Shown here piece after piece: positions 15,475-22,932 of a DNA stretch of 31,105 nt. The stretch lies in NCBI GenBank assembly GCA_035690495.1, contig DASSKK010000068.1, positions 1-31,105 of the forward strand, in the 5' to 3' direction. Position numbers and translations under genes: made by a program. How positions within the stretch are numbered: the stretch's first letter is position 1; each line of letters begins with the position of its first letter. Source of the DNA: DASSKK01 sp035690495 (GTDB lineage: Bacteria; Actinomycetota; Actinomycetes; Propionibacteriales; Nocardioidaceae). Below the pieces are notes generated by a model that made no database searches, was not told where the DNA came from, and saw only the letters and a program-made list of their open reading frames with translations.

Positions 15475-17499
15475 ATGCCCGACGTTCCCGTTCTCGATCC
15501 ACCAGTCCTGTTCGGCGCCGCCTACTACCACGAGTACCAGCCGAGTCCCCGACTCGAGAAGGACCTCGACCTCATGACCGACGCCGGCTTCTCCGTCATC
15601 CGGGTCGGGGAGTCGACCTGGTCGACATGGGAGCCCGAGGACGGTGTCCTCGACCTCGACTGGCTGGCCCCGGTGGTCGATGCGGCTTACGAACGAGGCA
15701 TCTCCACCATCCTCGGCACACCCACCTACGCCGTGCCTCCATGGCTGGCCCGCAAGTACCCGGAGATCGCCGGCGAGCACGCCACCCGGGCGAGGATCCC
15801 CTGGGGGGCGCGCCAGGAGGTCGACTACACGCACGCGGCGTTCCGCTTCCACGCCGAGCGGATGATCCGGGCCATCGTCGGCCGGTACGCCCAGCACCCA
15901 GGCATCATCGGCTACCAGGTCGACAACGAACCGGGCCTGCGGCTGTTCCACAACCACGCTGTCTTCCAGTCCTTCGTCGACCACCTGCGGCACGAGTACG
16001 GCGACGTCACCGCGCTCAACGAGGCGTGGGGCCTCACGTACTGGTCGCACCGGCTCTCGACGTGGAGCGACCTGTGGCCCCCGGACGGCAACGCTCAACC
16101 TCAGTACGACCTCGCCTGGCGACGCTTCCAGGCCCGGCTCACCACCGAGTTCGTCTCATGGCAGGCGGGGATCGTTCGTGAGCTCGCGCGTGAGGGCCAG
16201 TTCGTGACCACGTGCCTGGCCTACTCCCGACCTGCCCTTGACGACGCGGCCGTCACCGAGGGTCTGGACATCGTCGCCGGCAACCCGTACTACGCCATGC
16301 AGGACACCCTCCAGGTCCCGGCGACGACGAAGGCACCACAGGGCTGGGCGACGTCCGGCACCTGGAGTCTCTTCCTCAGCGCGGACCGGATGTTCTCGTC
16401 CAGCCAGGCGCCGTTCCTCGTCACGGAGACCAACGCCGGCTCGATCGGCGGGTCGGCTGTGAACTTCCCTGCCTACGACGGCCAATGGCGGCAGGTGGCA
16501 TGGGCGATGGTGGCCCGGGGTGCGCGGATGATCGAGTACTGGCACTGGCACACGCTGCACTTCGGCGCCGAGACCTACTGGGTCGGCGTGCTGCCGCACG
16601 ACCAGACTCCGGGGCGGGTCTACGAGCAGCTGTCGCAGCTGGGAGCGGAGATCTCCTCAGCCGGCGACGCCGTGGCAGGGCTGGTCCCCGACGCCCAGGT
16701 CGGCCTGCTGTATTCCAACGCGTCCAAGTGGGGGCTGTCGTTCCAGCCCGCGCTCGCCGACGACGACGCCCCAGACGAGCGCTCCTACGAGCGCATCGTG
16801 GAGTCCTTCTACCGCGGTGCCTTCGACGCGGGGGTGGCGGTGCGGATCGTCCACGACCAGCAGGTCACTGGCGCCGATGCCGACCTGATGGATCCGGCCG
16901 CCACCGCGCGAGCCCTTCCCGTCCTCCTCGTGCCGGCGCTGTATGTCGCATCCGACCGGCTGTTGCAGTGGCTGCGACTCTATGCCGAGTCGGGCGGCCA
17001 CCTCGTGATCGGCCCACGCACGGCGTACGCCGACGAGGAGGCCCGCGCCCGGCTCGAAGTCAAGCCGGCGCTGCTCTCCGAGGCGGCTGGGGTGCGGTAC
17101 CAGGAGTTCTCGAACCTCGCAGCTCCGGTGACAGTGCGCTCCACGAACGAGCGACTGCCGATCCCGTCTGGTGCTACAGCCACCGGATGGGTGGACTGCC
17201 TCGTTGCCGAGGGTCGTGGGGAGGTGCTCGCGGAGTACGACCATCCGCACCTCGGCCGCTGGCCGGCGGTCGTCACGGCCGCCCACGGTGACGGCCGTCT
17301 CACCACCGTGGGGACGGTGCCCGACGAGGTGTTCGCGCGCTCGCTGCTGCGATGGCTGGCGCCGACCGACGACGACCCGTGGCGACGAGATCTGCCCGAG
17401 TCGGTCACGGTCACCACGGCGACGTCGGGGACCGGCGGACGGCTGGTGTTCGTGCACAACTGGTCCTGGACGCCGGTCTCGATCGCAGTGCCGTGCTGA
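15475..17499 (+). CDS. GH42 glycosidase (beta-galactosidase / alpha-L-arabinopyranosidase family), probably C-terminally truncated
   Basis: A 674-residue family 42 glycoside hydrolase. The TIM barrel (about 10-385) has the acid/base Glu152 in GYQVDNEPG and the nucleophile Glu318 in FLVTETNAG. A trimerisation domain follows (about 390-600), then part of the C-terminal beta domain. GH42 enzymes remove terminal beta-galactose, and some remove alpha-L-arabinopyranose. No signal peptide is present, so it acts on imported oligosaccharides. The frame stops at TGA 17497-17499, but the same frame continues after it with 33 codons (VRDVLRGG ... LSRWDVAALIEGG) to another TGA at 17601. That stretch looks like the family's last strands. 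Ribosome site GGAGAGGAAG lies before ATG 15475. Confidence 0.92.
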   Translation: MPDVPVLDPPVLFGAAYYHEYQPSPRLEKDLDLMTDAGFSVIRVGESTWSTWEPEDGVLDLDWLAPVVDAAYERGISTILGTPTYAVPPWLARKYPEIAGEHATRARIPWGARQEVDYTHAAFRFHAERMIRAIVGRYAQHPGIIGYQVDNEPGLRLFHNHAVFQSFVDHLRHEYGDVTALNEAWGLTYWSHRLSTWSDLWPPDGNAQPQYDLAWRRFQARLTTEFVSWQAGIVRELAREGQFVTTCLAYSRPALDDAAVTEGLDIVAGNPYYAMQDTLQVPATTKAPQGWATSGTWSLFLSADRMFSSSQAPFLVTETNAGSIGGSAVNFPAYDGQWRQVAWAMVARGARMIEYWHWHTLHFGAETYWVGVLPHDQTPGRVYEQLSQLGAEISSAGDAVAGLVPDAQVGLLYSNASKWGLSFQPALADDDAPDERSYERIVESFYRGAFDAGVAVRIVHDQQVTGADADLMDPAATARALPVLLVPALYVASDRLLQWLRLYAESGGHLVIGPRTAYADEEARARLEVKPALLSEAAGVRYQEFSNLAAPVTVRSTNERLPIPSGATATGWVDCLVAEGRGEVLAEYDHPHLGRWPAVVTAAHGDGRLTTVGTVPDEVFARSLLRWLAPTDDDPWRRDLPESVTVTTATSGTGGRLVFVHNWSWTPVSIAVPC

Positions 17500-17601
17500 G
17501 TCCGCGACGTCCTGCGCGGCGGCACCATGGCTGCCGGAGGGAGGCTGGAACTGAGTAGGTGGGACGTCGCCGCGCTCATCGAGGGCGGAGAGGGCGGATG
17601 A
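17500..17601 (+). pseudogene. Detached C-terminal codons of the GH42 gene after an in-frame TGA
   Basis: Directly after the TGA, and in the same frame, 33 codons read VRDVLRGGTMAAGG, then LELSRWDVAALIEGG, ending at TGA 17599-17601. GH42 proteins characteristically end with a strand of the form 'RDLLTG ... L.L..W.VAVL.E'. It is thus likely a point mutation or base-call error at the first TGA. Programmed readthrough is possible but unsupported. Confidence 0.6.
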
Positions 17602-17625
17602 GACTCGCTCGGCTTCGTCCTCGGG

Positions 17626-19227
17626 TCAGCTGTAGCTGGCAGCCGCCCGTTGCAGCGACAGTGCGTCGACGTAGCGCTGGATGAAGGCGTCGACGCCAGC
17701 TACGTCGGTCGGGTCCGGGTCGACGGCCTCGCGATCGATGTCGGCGAAGACCTGCCTGGTCAAGAACTGATGCAAGGTCTGTCCGGGTGCGCGATCGAGG
17801 AGGAAGGCTGCGAGAACGGCGATGCCCCATGCGCCGCCTTCGGTGGCGACCTGTCCCACCGAGACGGGGGTGTTGATGGCGGCGGCCAGCAGCCGCTGCG
17901 CGACTCCTGCGGTCTTGAACAGGCCCCCGTGGGCCAACATCATGTCCAGCCGGACGCCTTCCTCCTTCTGCAGCACGTCCATGCCGATCCGCAAGGTGGC
18001 CAACGAGGCGAGCAGGTGGGTGCGCATGAAGTTGGCCAGGTTGAACGTGCTGTCGGGAGAGCGGAGGAACAGTGGGCGCCCTTCCTCCACTCCGGCGATG
18101 GGCTCGCCGGAGAGGTAGTTGTATGCCAGCAGCCCGGCGCAGTCCGGTGCGCCGTCGAGCGCGGAGTGGAACAGGATCTCGAAGATCTTCGAAGTGCCCG
18201 CCGGAGCGCCTAAAGCCTGAGCGAACTCTGCGAACAGCCCGACCCACGAGTTGAGCTCGCTGGCGCCGTTGTTGCAGTGGACCATCGCAACCAAGTCGCC
18301 GGCCGGGGTGGTGACCAGGTCGAGCTCGCGGTGCACTCGGCTGAGTTCCTGCTCGAGCACGACCATGGCGAAGATGCTGGTGCCGGCGCTGACGTTGCCC
18401 GTGTGCGGAGCGACCGAGTTGGTGGCCACCATGCCCGTTCCGGCATCCCCCTCCGGTGGGCACATCGGCACCCCCGAACACAGATGTCCGGTGGGGTCGA
18501 GCAACTTCGCGCCCGCTTCGGTGAGTTCGCCGGCCCGGTCCCCGGCAAGCAGGATGGCCGGCAGCACCTCGGCCAGCTTCATCTCCACGCCCGCTTCGGC
18601 GGCGAGCTGGTCGAACCGTTCCAGCATCGCCTCGTCGTAGCAGGCATGCGCGATGTCAATCGGGAACATCCCGCTGGCGTCGCCTATGCCCAGTGCCTTC
18701 TCGCCGGTGAGCTGCCAGTGCACATAACCGGCGAGGGTGGTCAGATGATCGAGGCGCCTGACATGGTCCTCGCCGTCGAGGATCGCCTGGTAGAGATGCG
18801 CGACGCTCCACCGGTGCGGGATGTTGTGCGCGAACTCAGCGCTGAGCCGCTCAGCGGCCTGCCCAGTGTTCGTGTTGCGCCAGGTCCGGAACGGCGTCAG
18901 CACCGTGCCCTCGGCGTCCAAGGCGAGATAGCCGTGCATCATGGCCGACACCCCTAGCGCGCCGACCCTGGTCAGCTCGACCCCATAGCGGTGCTCGACA
19001 TCGGCGGCCAGTGCGGCGTAACACGCCTGCACCCCGGACCAGACGCTGTCGAGGGAGTAGGTCCAGACCCGGTCGACATACTCGTTCTCCCAGTCGTGGC
19101 CGCCCACCGCGATCGGTGCGTAGTCAGGACCGGTCAGGACGGCTTTGATCCTGGCCGACCCGAGCTCGATCCCGAGTGCGGTCCGGCCCTCGGCGATGGC
19201 GTCGTTGCCGAGTTCCCTCCGGCTCAT
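17626..19227 (-). CDS. araB: FGGY-family carbohydrate kinase, probable L-ribulokinase
   Basis: A 533-residue sugar kinase. The phosphate-binding start TALGIELGSARIKAVLTGPD (residues 16-36) and GNVSAGTSIFAMVVLE, GVPMCPPEGDAGTGMVATN and the C-terminal LAHGGLFKTAGVAQRLLAAA are FGGY motifs. It is of the type widespread in Gram-positive arabinose clusters rather than the E. coli AraB type. Given the isomerase and epimerase in the same regulon it should phosphorylate L-ribulose to L-ribulose-5-phosphate. ATG 19227 has AAGGAG upstream; the longer open frame to 19506 would run over its own promoter and the LacI gene. The gene is divergent from lacI and convergent with the GH42 gene. Confidence 0.88.
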   Translation of the reverse strand: MSRRELGNDAIAEGRTALGIELGSARIKAVLTGPDYAPIAVGGHDWENEYVDRVWTYSLDSVWSGVQACYAALAADVEHRYGVELTRVGALGVSAMMHGYLALDAEGTVLTPFRTWRNTNTGQAAERLSAEFAHNIPHRWSVAHLYQAILDGEDHVRRLDHLTTLAGYVHWQLTGEKALGIGDASGMFPIDIAHACYDEAMLERFDQLAAEAGVEMKLAEVLPAILLAGDRAGELTEAGAKLLDPTGHLCSGVPMCPPEGDAGTGMVATNSVAPHTGNVSAGTSIFAMVVLEQELSRVHRELDLVTTPAGDLVAMVHCNNGASELNSWVGLFAEFAQALGAPAGTSKIFEILFHSALDGAPDCAGLLAYNYLSGEPIAGVEEGRPLFLRSPDSTFNLANFMRTHLLASLATLRIGMDVLQKEEGVRLDMMLAHGGLFKTAGVAQRLLAAAINTPVSVGQVATEGGAWGIAVLAAFLLDRAPGQTLHQFLTRQVFADIDREAVDPDPTDVAGVDAFIQRYVDALSLQRAAASYS

Positions 19228-19262
19228 CGCACCACTCCTTGTGACCTGGTCGCGCCGTATGT

Positions 19263-19301
19263 TGTGAGCGCTAACATACCCAGCCGAGCGCGCGTGGTGA
19301 A
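19263..19301 (-). promoter_or_regulatory. Promoter and LacI-type operator of the ribulokinase gene
   Basis: On the minus strand TTCACC (19296-19301) and TATGTT (19273-19278) are separated by exactly 17 bp. The operator-like TGTGAGCGCTAACA (19263-19276) overlaps the -10 and the expected start point. Its core matches GTGAACGTTCAC at 9 of 12 positions. It also lies about 95 bp before the divergent lacI start, so it may autoregulate. Confidence 0.6.
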
Positions 19302-19369
19302 GCCCGGGCCGTTTGCCTGAGGGTGCATAGCACTCGCAGTAGCATGCTGGCATGCCAGGAGAAACCCCC

Positions 19370-20491
19370 GTGTCTCTTCGCGGCTCGCGCCCGGTGATGC
19401 ACGACGTAGCCCGCCTCGCGGGGGTTTCGCACCAAACGGTGTCGCGGGTCCTCAACGGCCACCCGAATGTCAGCGCCGCGACGCGCGATCGCGTCGTTGC
19501 GGCCATGCAGCAGCTGAACTATCGGCCCAACGCTTTCGCCCGTGGCCTGGTCACTCGGCGTTCGCACCGCATCGGTGTGCTGAGCTTCGACAGCAGGCTG
19601 TTCGGTCCCGGCTCGACCCTGCACGCCATCGAGCGCGCGGCCCGCGCGAAGGGCTTCGGTGTCGCTGTTGCAGGCATGTCCGACCATGCCGGTGGCGACG
19701 TCGACGACGCGATGGAGGCGCTGCACGCTCAGGCCGTCGACGGCATCATCGTCATCGCTCCCAATGCCGCCGCGGTCCGTACGCTCGGCGTGCTCGCGCC
19801 CGCCGTACCTGTCGTGGCTCTCGAAGCCGAGTACCGCGATCAGCCGGTCGTGTCCATCGACCAGCTGGAGGGCGCTCGCCTGGCGACCCAGCACCTGCTC
19901 GATCTCGGGCATCGGACGGTGTACCACGTCGCGGGACCGCTCGACTGGCGTGAGGCCGAGCTGCGCGTGGAGGGCTGGCGGTTCGCGCTTTCCGGCGCTG
20001 GCGTGCCGATCCCGCCCCTGCTCCATGGGGACTGGAGCCCGCGCTCCGGCTACGCCGCCGGCCAGGAGATCGTCGACCGCGACGAAGTGACCGCGGTCTT
20101 CGCCGGCAACGACCAGATGGCACTCGGCCTGGTTCACGCCCTGGCGAGTCGCGGCCGACGTGTTCCCGAGGACGTCAGCGTCGTGGGCTTCGACGACATT
20201 CCCGAGGCGGAGTTCATGCTGCCGGCCCTCACGACCGTTTGGCAGGACTTCGACGAGGTAGGGCGCCGCGGGTTCGACCTGCTTCTCGCCCTCGTGGCCA
20301 AGCGTTACTCGGGCGGCAACGCAACCCTCAACTCGAGCCACAGCTCAGCCGACAACCCTGACGGCCACGCAACCACCGGCGAGAACCGCGGCCGCGTCAC
20401 GATTCCGCCCCAGCTGGTCGTGCGGGCGAGCACGGCGGGCCAGCACGGCGGCCGCTCGCGCCGACGTCAGAGCCCGCGCGCCAGCCGGTAG
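19370..20491 (+). CDS. LacI-family transcriptional regulator of arabinose genes
   Basis: A 373-residue repressor. The HTH and hinge are clear: MHDVARLAGVSHQTVSRVLNGHPNV, then YRPNAFARGLVTRRS. The periplasmic-binding-protein-like effector domain follows (GIIVIAPN, VSIDQLEGARLATQHLLDLGHR, VFAGNDQMALGLVHAL, VSVVGFDDIPEAEFMLP). Near residues 312-342 an extra hydrophilic Ser/Asn/Gly-rich stretch of about 30 residues interrupts the last strand, between LLALVAKRYSGG and VTIPPQLVVRAST. GTG 19370 is preferred (AGGAG eight bases before); ATG 19352 is the alternative. Three similar operators lie before the importer, kinase and araD-araA units, so an arabinose-responsive repressor is the natural inference. 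The 3' end overlaps the araA stop by 25 bp. Confidence 0.9.
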   Translation: MSLRGSRPVMHDVARLAGVSHQTVSRVLNGHPNVSAATRDRVVAAMQQLNYRPNAFARGLVTRRSHRIGVLSFDSRLFGPGSTLHAIERAARAKGFGVAVAGMSDHAGGDVDDAMEALHAQAVDGIIVIAPNAAAVRTLGVLAPAVPVVALEAEYRDQPVVSIDQLEGARLATQHLLDLGHRTVYHVAGPLDWREAELRVEGWRFALSGAGVPIPPLLHGDWSPRSGYAAGQEIVDRDEVTAVFAGNDQMALGLVHALASRGRRVPEDVSVVGFDDIPEAEFMLPALTTVWQDFDEVGRRGFDLLLALVAKRYSGGNATLNSSHSSADNPDGHATTGENRGRVTIPPQLVVRASTAGQHGGRSRRRQSPRASR

Positions 20492-21972
20492 TAGGCGGCG
20501 TTCCAGCGCAGCTCCTGCACGAACCGTCGCGGTGTGGTGTTCGCGTCGATGAGAACCAGCTCGGTGCCGGTCATCTCGGCGAGGTTCTGCAGGTGCTCAG
20601 GGGTGAGTGCCGTCGAAAGCACCGTGTGGTGCGGGCCGCCTGCGGTCAGCCAGGACTCCGTCGACGTGGGCAGGTCGGGCGCAGGGCGCCATACGGCACG
20701 GGCCACGGGAAGCCGCGGCAGCGGAGCCAGCGGCGGCACGACTTCGATGTCGTTGGCCACGAGTCGAAACCGATCGCCCAAGTCGGCCATCCCCGCGACG
20801 ATGCCGTCACCGGGTGCCGCGTCGAAGACCAGCCGGACCGGGTCCTCGCGGTTGCCGATGCCGAGCGGGTGGATCTCGACACGCGGCCGGTCGGCCGTAA
20901 GGGTCGGGCAGACTTCGAGCATGTGGGCGCCGAGGATGACCTGTTCGCCGGGCACGAGGTGGTAGGTGTAGTCCTCCATGAAGGAAGTTCCTCCGGGCAA
21001 CCCTTCGGCGACCACCTTGAGGGTGCGCAGCAACAGCGAGGTCTTCCAGTCGCCCTCGGCTCCGAAGCCGTACCCGTCTGCCATCAGCCGCTGCACGGCG
21101 AGCCCGGGCAGCTGCCGTAGACCCCCGAGGTCTTCGAAGTTCGTGGTGAAGGCCGTGAATCCGCCGTCGTCGAGGAACGAGCGTAGGCCGAGCTCGATCT
21201 GTGCGCCGTAGCGCAGCGACTCGTGCCGGTCGCCCTTGGGGCTGAGCTCGTCGGCGACGTCGTAGGCGTCGAGGTAGGTCGACACGAGCTCGTCGATGTC
21301 AGCGGGGGGGATGGCGTCGACACGAGCAACGAGGTCGTTGACGCTGTAGGTGTTCACCGACGCGCCGAAACGCAGCTCCGCCTCGACCTTGTCGCCTTCG
21401 GTGACCGCGACATCGCGCATGTTGTCGCCGAACCGCGCCAGGCGGGTGTTGCGCAGCGCGGCACGTCCTGCGGCGGCGCGGACCCAAGCAGCGACCCGCC
21501 CCACCACGGCGGGATCGCTGACGTGGCCTGCGACGGTCGTGCGCGTTAGACCTAGGCGAGATTGCACGTAGCCGAACTCCCGGTCGCCGTGCGCCGCCTG
21601 GTTGAGGTTCATGAAGTCCATGTCGATGGCGGCCCAGGGGAGCTCGACGTATGCCTGTGTGTGCAGGTGCAGCAGTGGCTTGTCGAACGCGTCCAGCCCT
21701 GTGATCCACATCTTCGCGGGGCTGAACGTGTGCATCCACGCGATCACGCCCATGCAGACGTCGTCGCTGTTCGCATCCAGAAGGGTGCGCCGGATGGCTG
21801 CGGCGTCGGTGAGCACGGGCTTGAGCACCACGGCACAGGCGATCTCGTCTGAGCTGTCGAGCACGTTCGCCACTTGGCGCGACTGCCGCTCGACCTGTCC
21901 CAGCACGTCCTCGCCGTACAGGCCCTGGCTGCCCGTCAGAAACCACACCTGGGACCGGCCGTCGTGTTGCAC
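20467..21972 (-). CDS. araA: L-arabinose isomerase
   Basis: A 501-residue enzyme converting L-arabinose to L-ribulose. The N-terminus QVWFLTGSQGLYGEDVL and the segment VIAWMHTFSPAKMWITGL are diagnostic. Metal and catalytic residues are present: Glu280 in NFEDL, Glu306 in GAEGDWK, His338 in EDYTYH and the late His in GGPHHTVLS. These correspond to the Mn2+-binding Glu/His set of E. coli AraA. GTG 21972 lies 2 bp after the araD stop, with AGGAG inside the araD end, so it is translationally linked. The longer in-frame extension to 22335 is a shadow of araD. Length is normal (about 500). Confidence 0.97.
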   Translation of the reverse strand: MQHDGRSQVWFLTGSQGLYGEDVLGQVERQSRQVANVLDSSDEIACAVVLKPVLTDAAAIRRTLLDANSDDVCMGVIAWMHTFSPAKMWITGLDAFDKPLLHLHTQAYVELPWAAIDMDFMNLNQAAHGDREFGYVQSRLGLTRTTVAGHVSDPAVVGRVAAWVRAAAGRAALRNTRLARFGDNMRDVAVTEGDKVEAELRFGASVNTYSVNDLVARVDAIPPADIDELVSTYLDAYDVADELSPKGDRHESLRYGAQIELGLRSFLDDGGFTAFTTNFEDLGGLRQLPGLAVQRLMADGYGFGAEGDWKTSLLLRTLKVVAEGLPGGTSFMEDYTYHLVPGEQVILGAHMLEVCPTLTADRPRVEIHPLGIGNREDPVRLVFDAAPGDGIVAGMADLGDRFRLVANDIEVVPPLAPLPRLPVARAVWRPAPDLPTSTESWLTAGGPHHTVLSTALTPEHLQNLAEMTGTELVLIDANTTPRRFVQELRWNAAYYRLARGL

Positions 21973-21974
21973 CG

Positions 21975-22667
21975 CTACCGCCTCTCCTGGATCTGCTGTC
22001 CGTAGAAGTTCTGGTAGCGGTCGTACAGCGCCGCCACGTCGTCGGGGTCGATCGGCACCGTCGGCCCGAGCTGACGGGCGATGTGGACGGTGCGGGCGAC
22101 GTCTTCGAGCATCACGGCCACCTTGACGGCGTCGCGCGCATCGCTGCCGATCGTGAAGGGGCCGTGGTTCTGCATGAGTACGGCGGAGGAGTTGCTGCCG
22201 CGCAGCGTCTCGACGATGCCCTGCCCGATGGAGTCGTCGCCGATGCGGGCGAACGGACCCACCGGGATGTCGCCGCCGAACTCGTCGGCGACCATCGTGA
22301 GGACGCATGGAATCGGCTCGGCGCGGGCGGACCAAGCCGTGGCGTACGTCGAGTGGGTGTGCACCACGCCGCCGACCTCGGGCATGTGCCGGTAGACGTA
22401 GGCGTGCGCGGACGTGTCGGAGGACGGCCGGTTGTAGCCCTCCACGAGGTCTCCGTACAGGTCGGTGACGACCATGGAGGCGGCATCGAGCTCGTCATAG
22501 GACACCCCGGAGGGCTTGATGACGAGGAGCTCCTCACCCGGCACCCGGGCCGAGACGTTTCCCGCCGTCCAGATGACGAGCCGGTACCTGATCAGCTCGC
22601 GGTGCAGGTCGGCCACTGTCGCGCGCAGCTGGTCCACGGTCTCGCGGATCGCGATGCGCAGTGCCAT
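21975..22667 (-). CDS. araD: L-ribulose-5-phosphate 4-epimerase
   Basis: A 230-residue class II aldolase-fold enzyme making D-xylulose-5-phosphate from L-ribulose-5-phosphate. It shows the substrate-phosphate motif WTAGNVSAR, KPSGVSYDEL, the zinc ligands in GVVHTHSTYAT and the later His in QNHGPFTIG, and the C-terminal YQNFYGQ tail typical of AraD. ATG 22667 has a GGAAGGGCGG ribosome site and lies about 20 bp downstream of the arabinose operator. The order araD-araA in one transcript follows. Related fuculose-phosphate aldolases are less likely because of the araA partner and the AraD-like C-terminus. Confidence 0.95.
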   Translation of the reverse strand: MALRIAIRETVDQLRATVADLHRELIRYRLVIWTAGNVSARVPGEELLVIKPSGVSYDELDAASMVVTDLYGDLVEGYNRPSSDTSAHAYVYRHMPEVGGVVHTHSTYATAWSARAEPIPCVLTMVADEFGGDIPVGPFARIGDDSIGQGIVETLRGSNSSAVLMQNHGPFTIGSDARDAVKVAVMLEDVARTVHIARQLGPTVPIDPDDVAALYDRYQNFYGQQIQERR

Positions 22668-22687
22668 GGCCGCCCTTCCCCGAAGTT

Positions 22688-22699
22688 GTGAACGTTCAC
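22688..22699 (-). promoter_or_regulatory. LacI-type operator of the araD-araA operon
   Basis: Perfect palindrome GTGAACGTTCAC, identical to 12076-12087. On the minus strand it sits in ATAGTGAACGTTCACA, after a TTGTGG box that could be the -35. It is 20 bp upstream of the araD start codon. Confidence 0.7.
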
Positions 22700-22831
22700 T
22701 ATTCGACCACAACCAGTGGCTGCTCGCCACCCGTCGGCGCGACGAGGTCGTCCCGCGGGCGGTGGCGCCGGCTCGGAACCGCCGTAGGGAGCTGGCACGG
22801 CGTACCAGCACCAATCCACGACTGGTGCAGT

Positions 22832-22930
22832 GAGGCCCGCACCCGCGAGGTGTTCACCGCGGCCGGATTCGGCACCTTCCGCCGGGCCGCGCAGACGCCG
22901 CTGAACATCGTCTACGAGGCGAGCGCATAG
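22832..22930 (+). pseudogene. C-terminal remnant of a SAM-dependent methyltransferase
   Basis: The last 32 codons before TAG 22928 read EARTREVFTAAGFGTFRRA followed by TPLNIVYEASA. This closely resembles the C-terminus of class I methyltransferases with an N-terminal winged helix, where the pattern is 'LREVLAEAGFTRFRRA.ETPFNLVYEAR'. No upstream part with the SAM-binding motif exists; the preceding sequence is the araD promoter region. The remnant ends 2 bp before the stop of the intact minus-strand methyltransferase, so the two C-termini face each other. Confidence 0.6.
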
Positions 22931-22932
22931 CG

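Noticed and set aside
17497..17499. Selenocysteine readthrough at the GH42 TGA
   Set aside because: No SECIS-like hairpin was recognised and GH42 has no known selenocysteine; mutation or sequence error is simpler.
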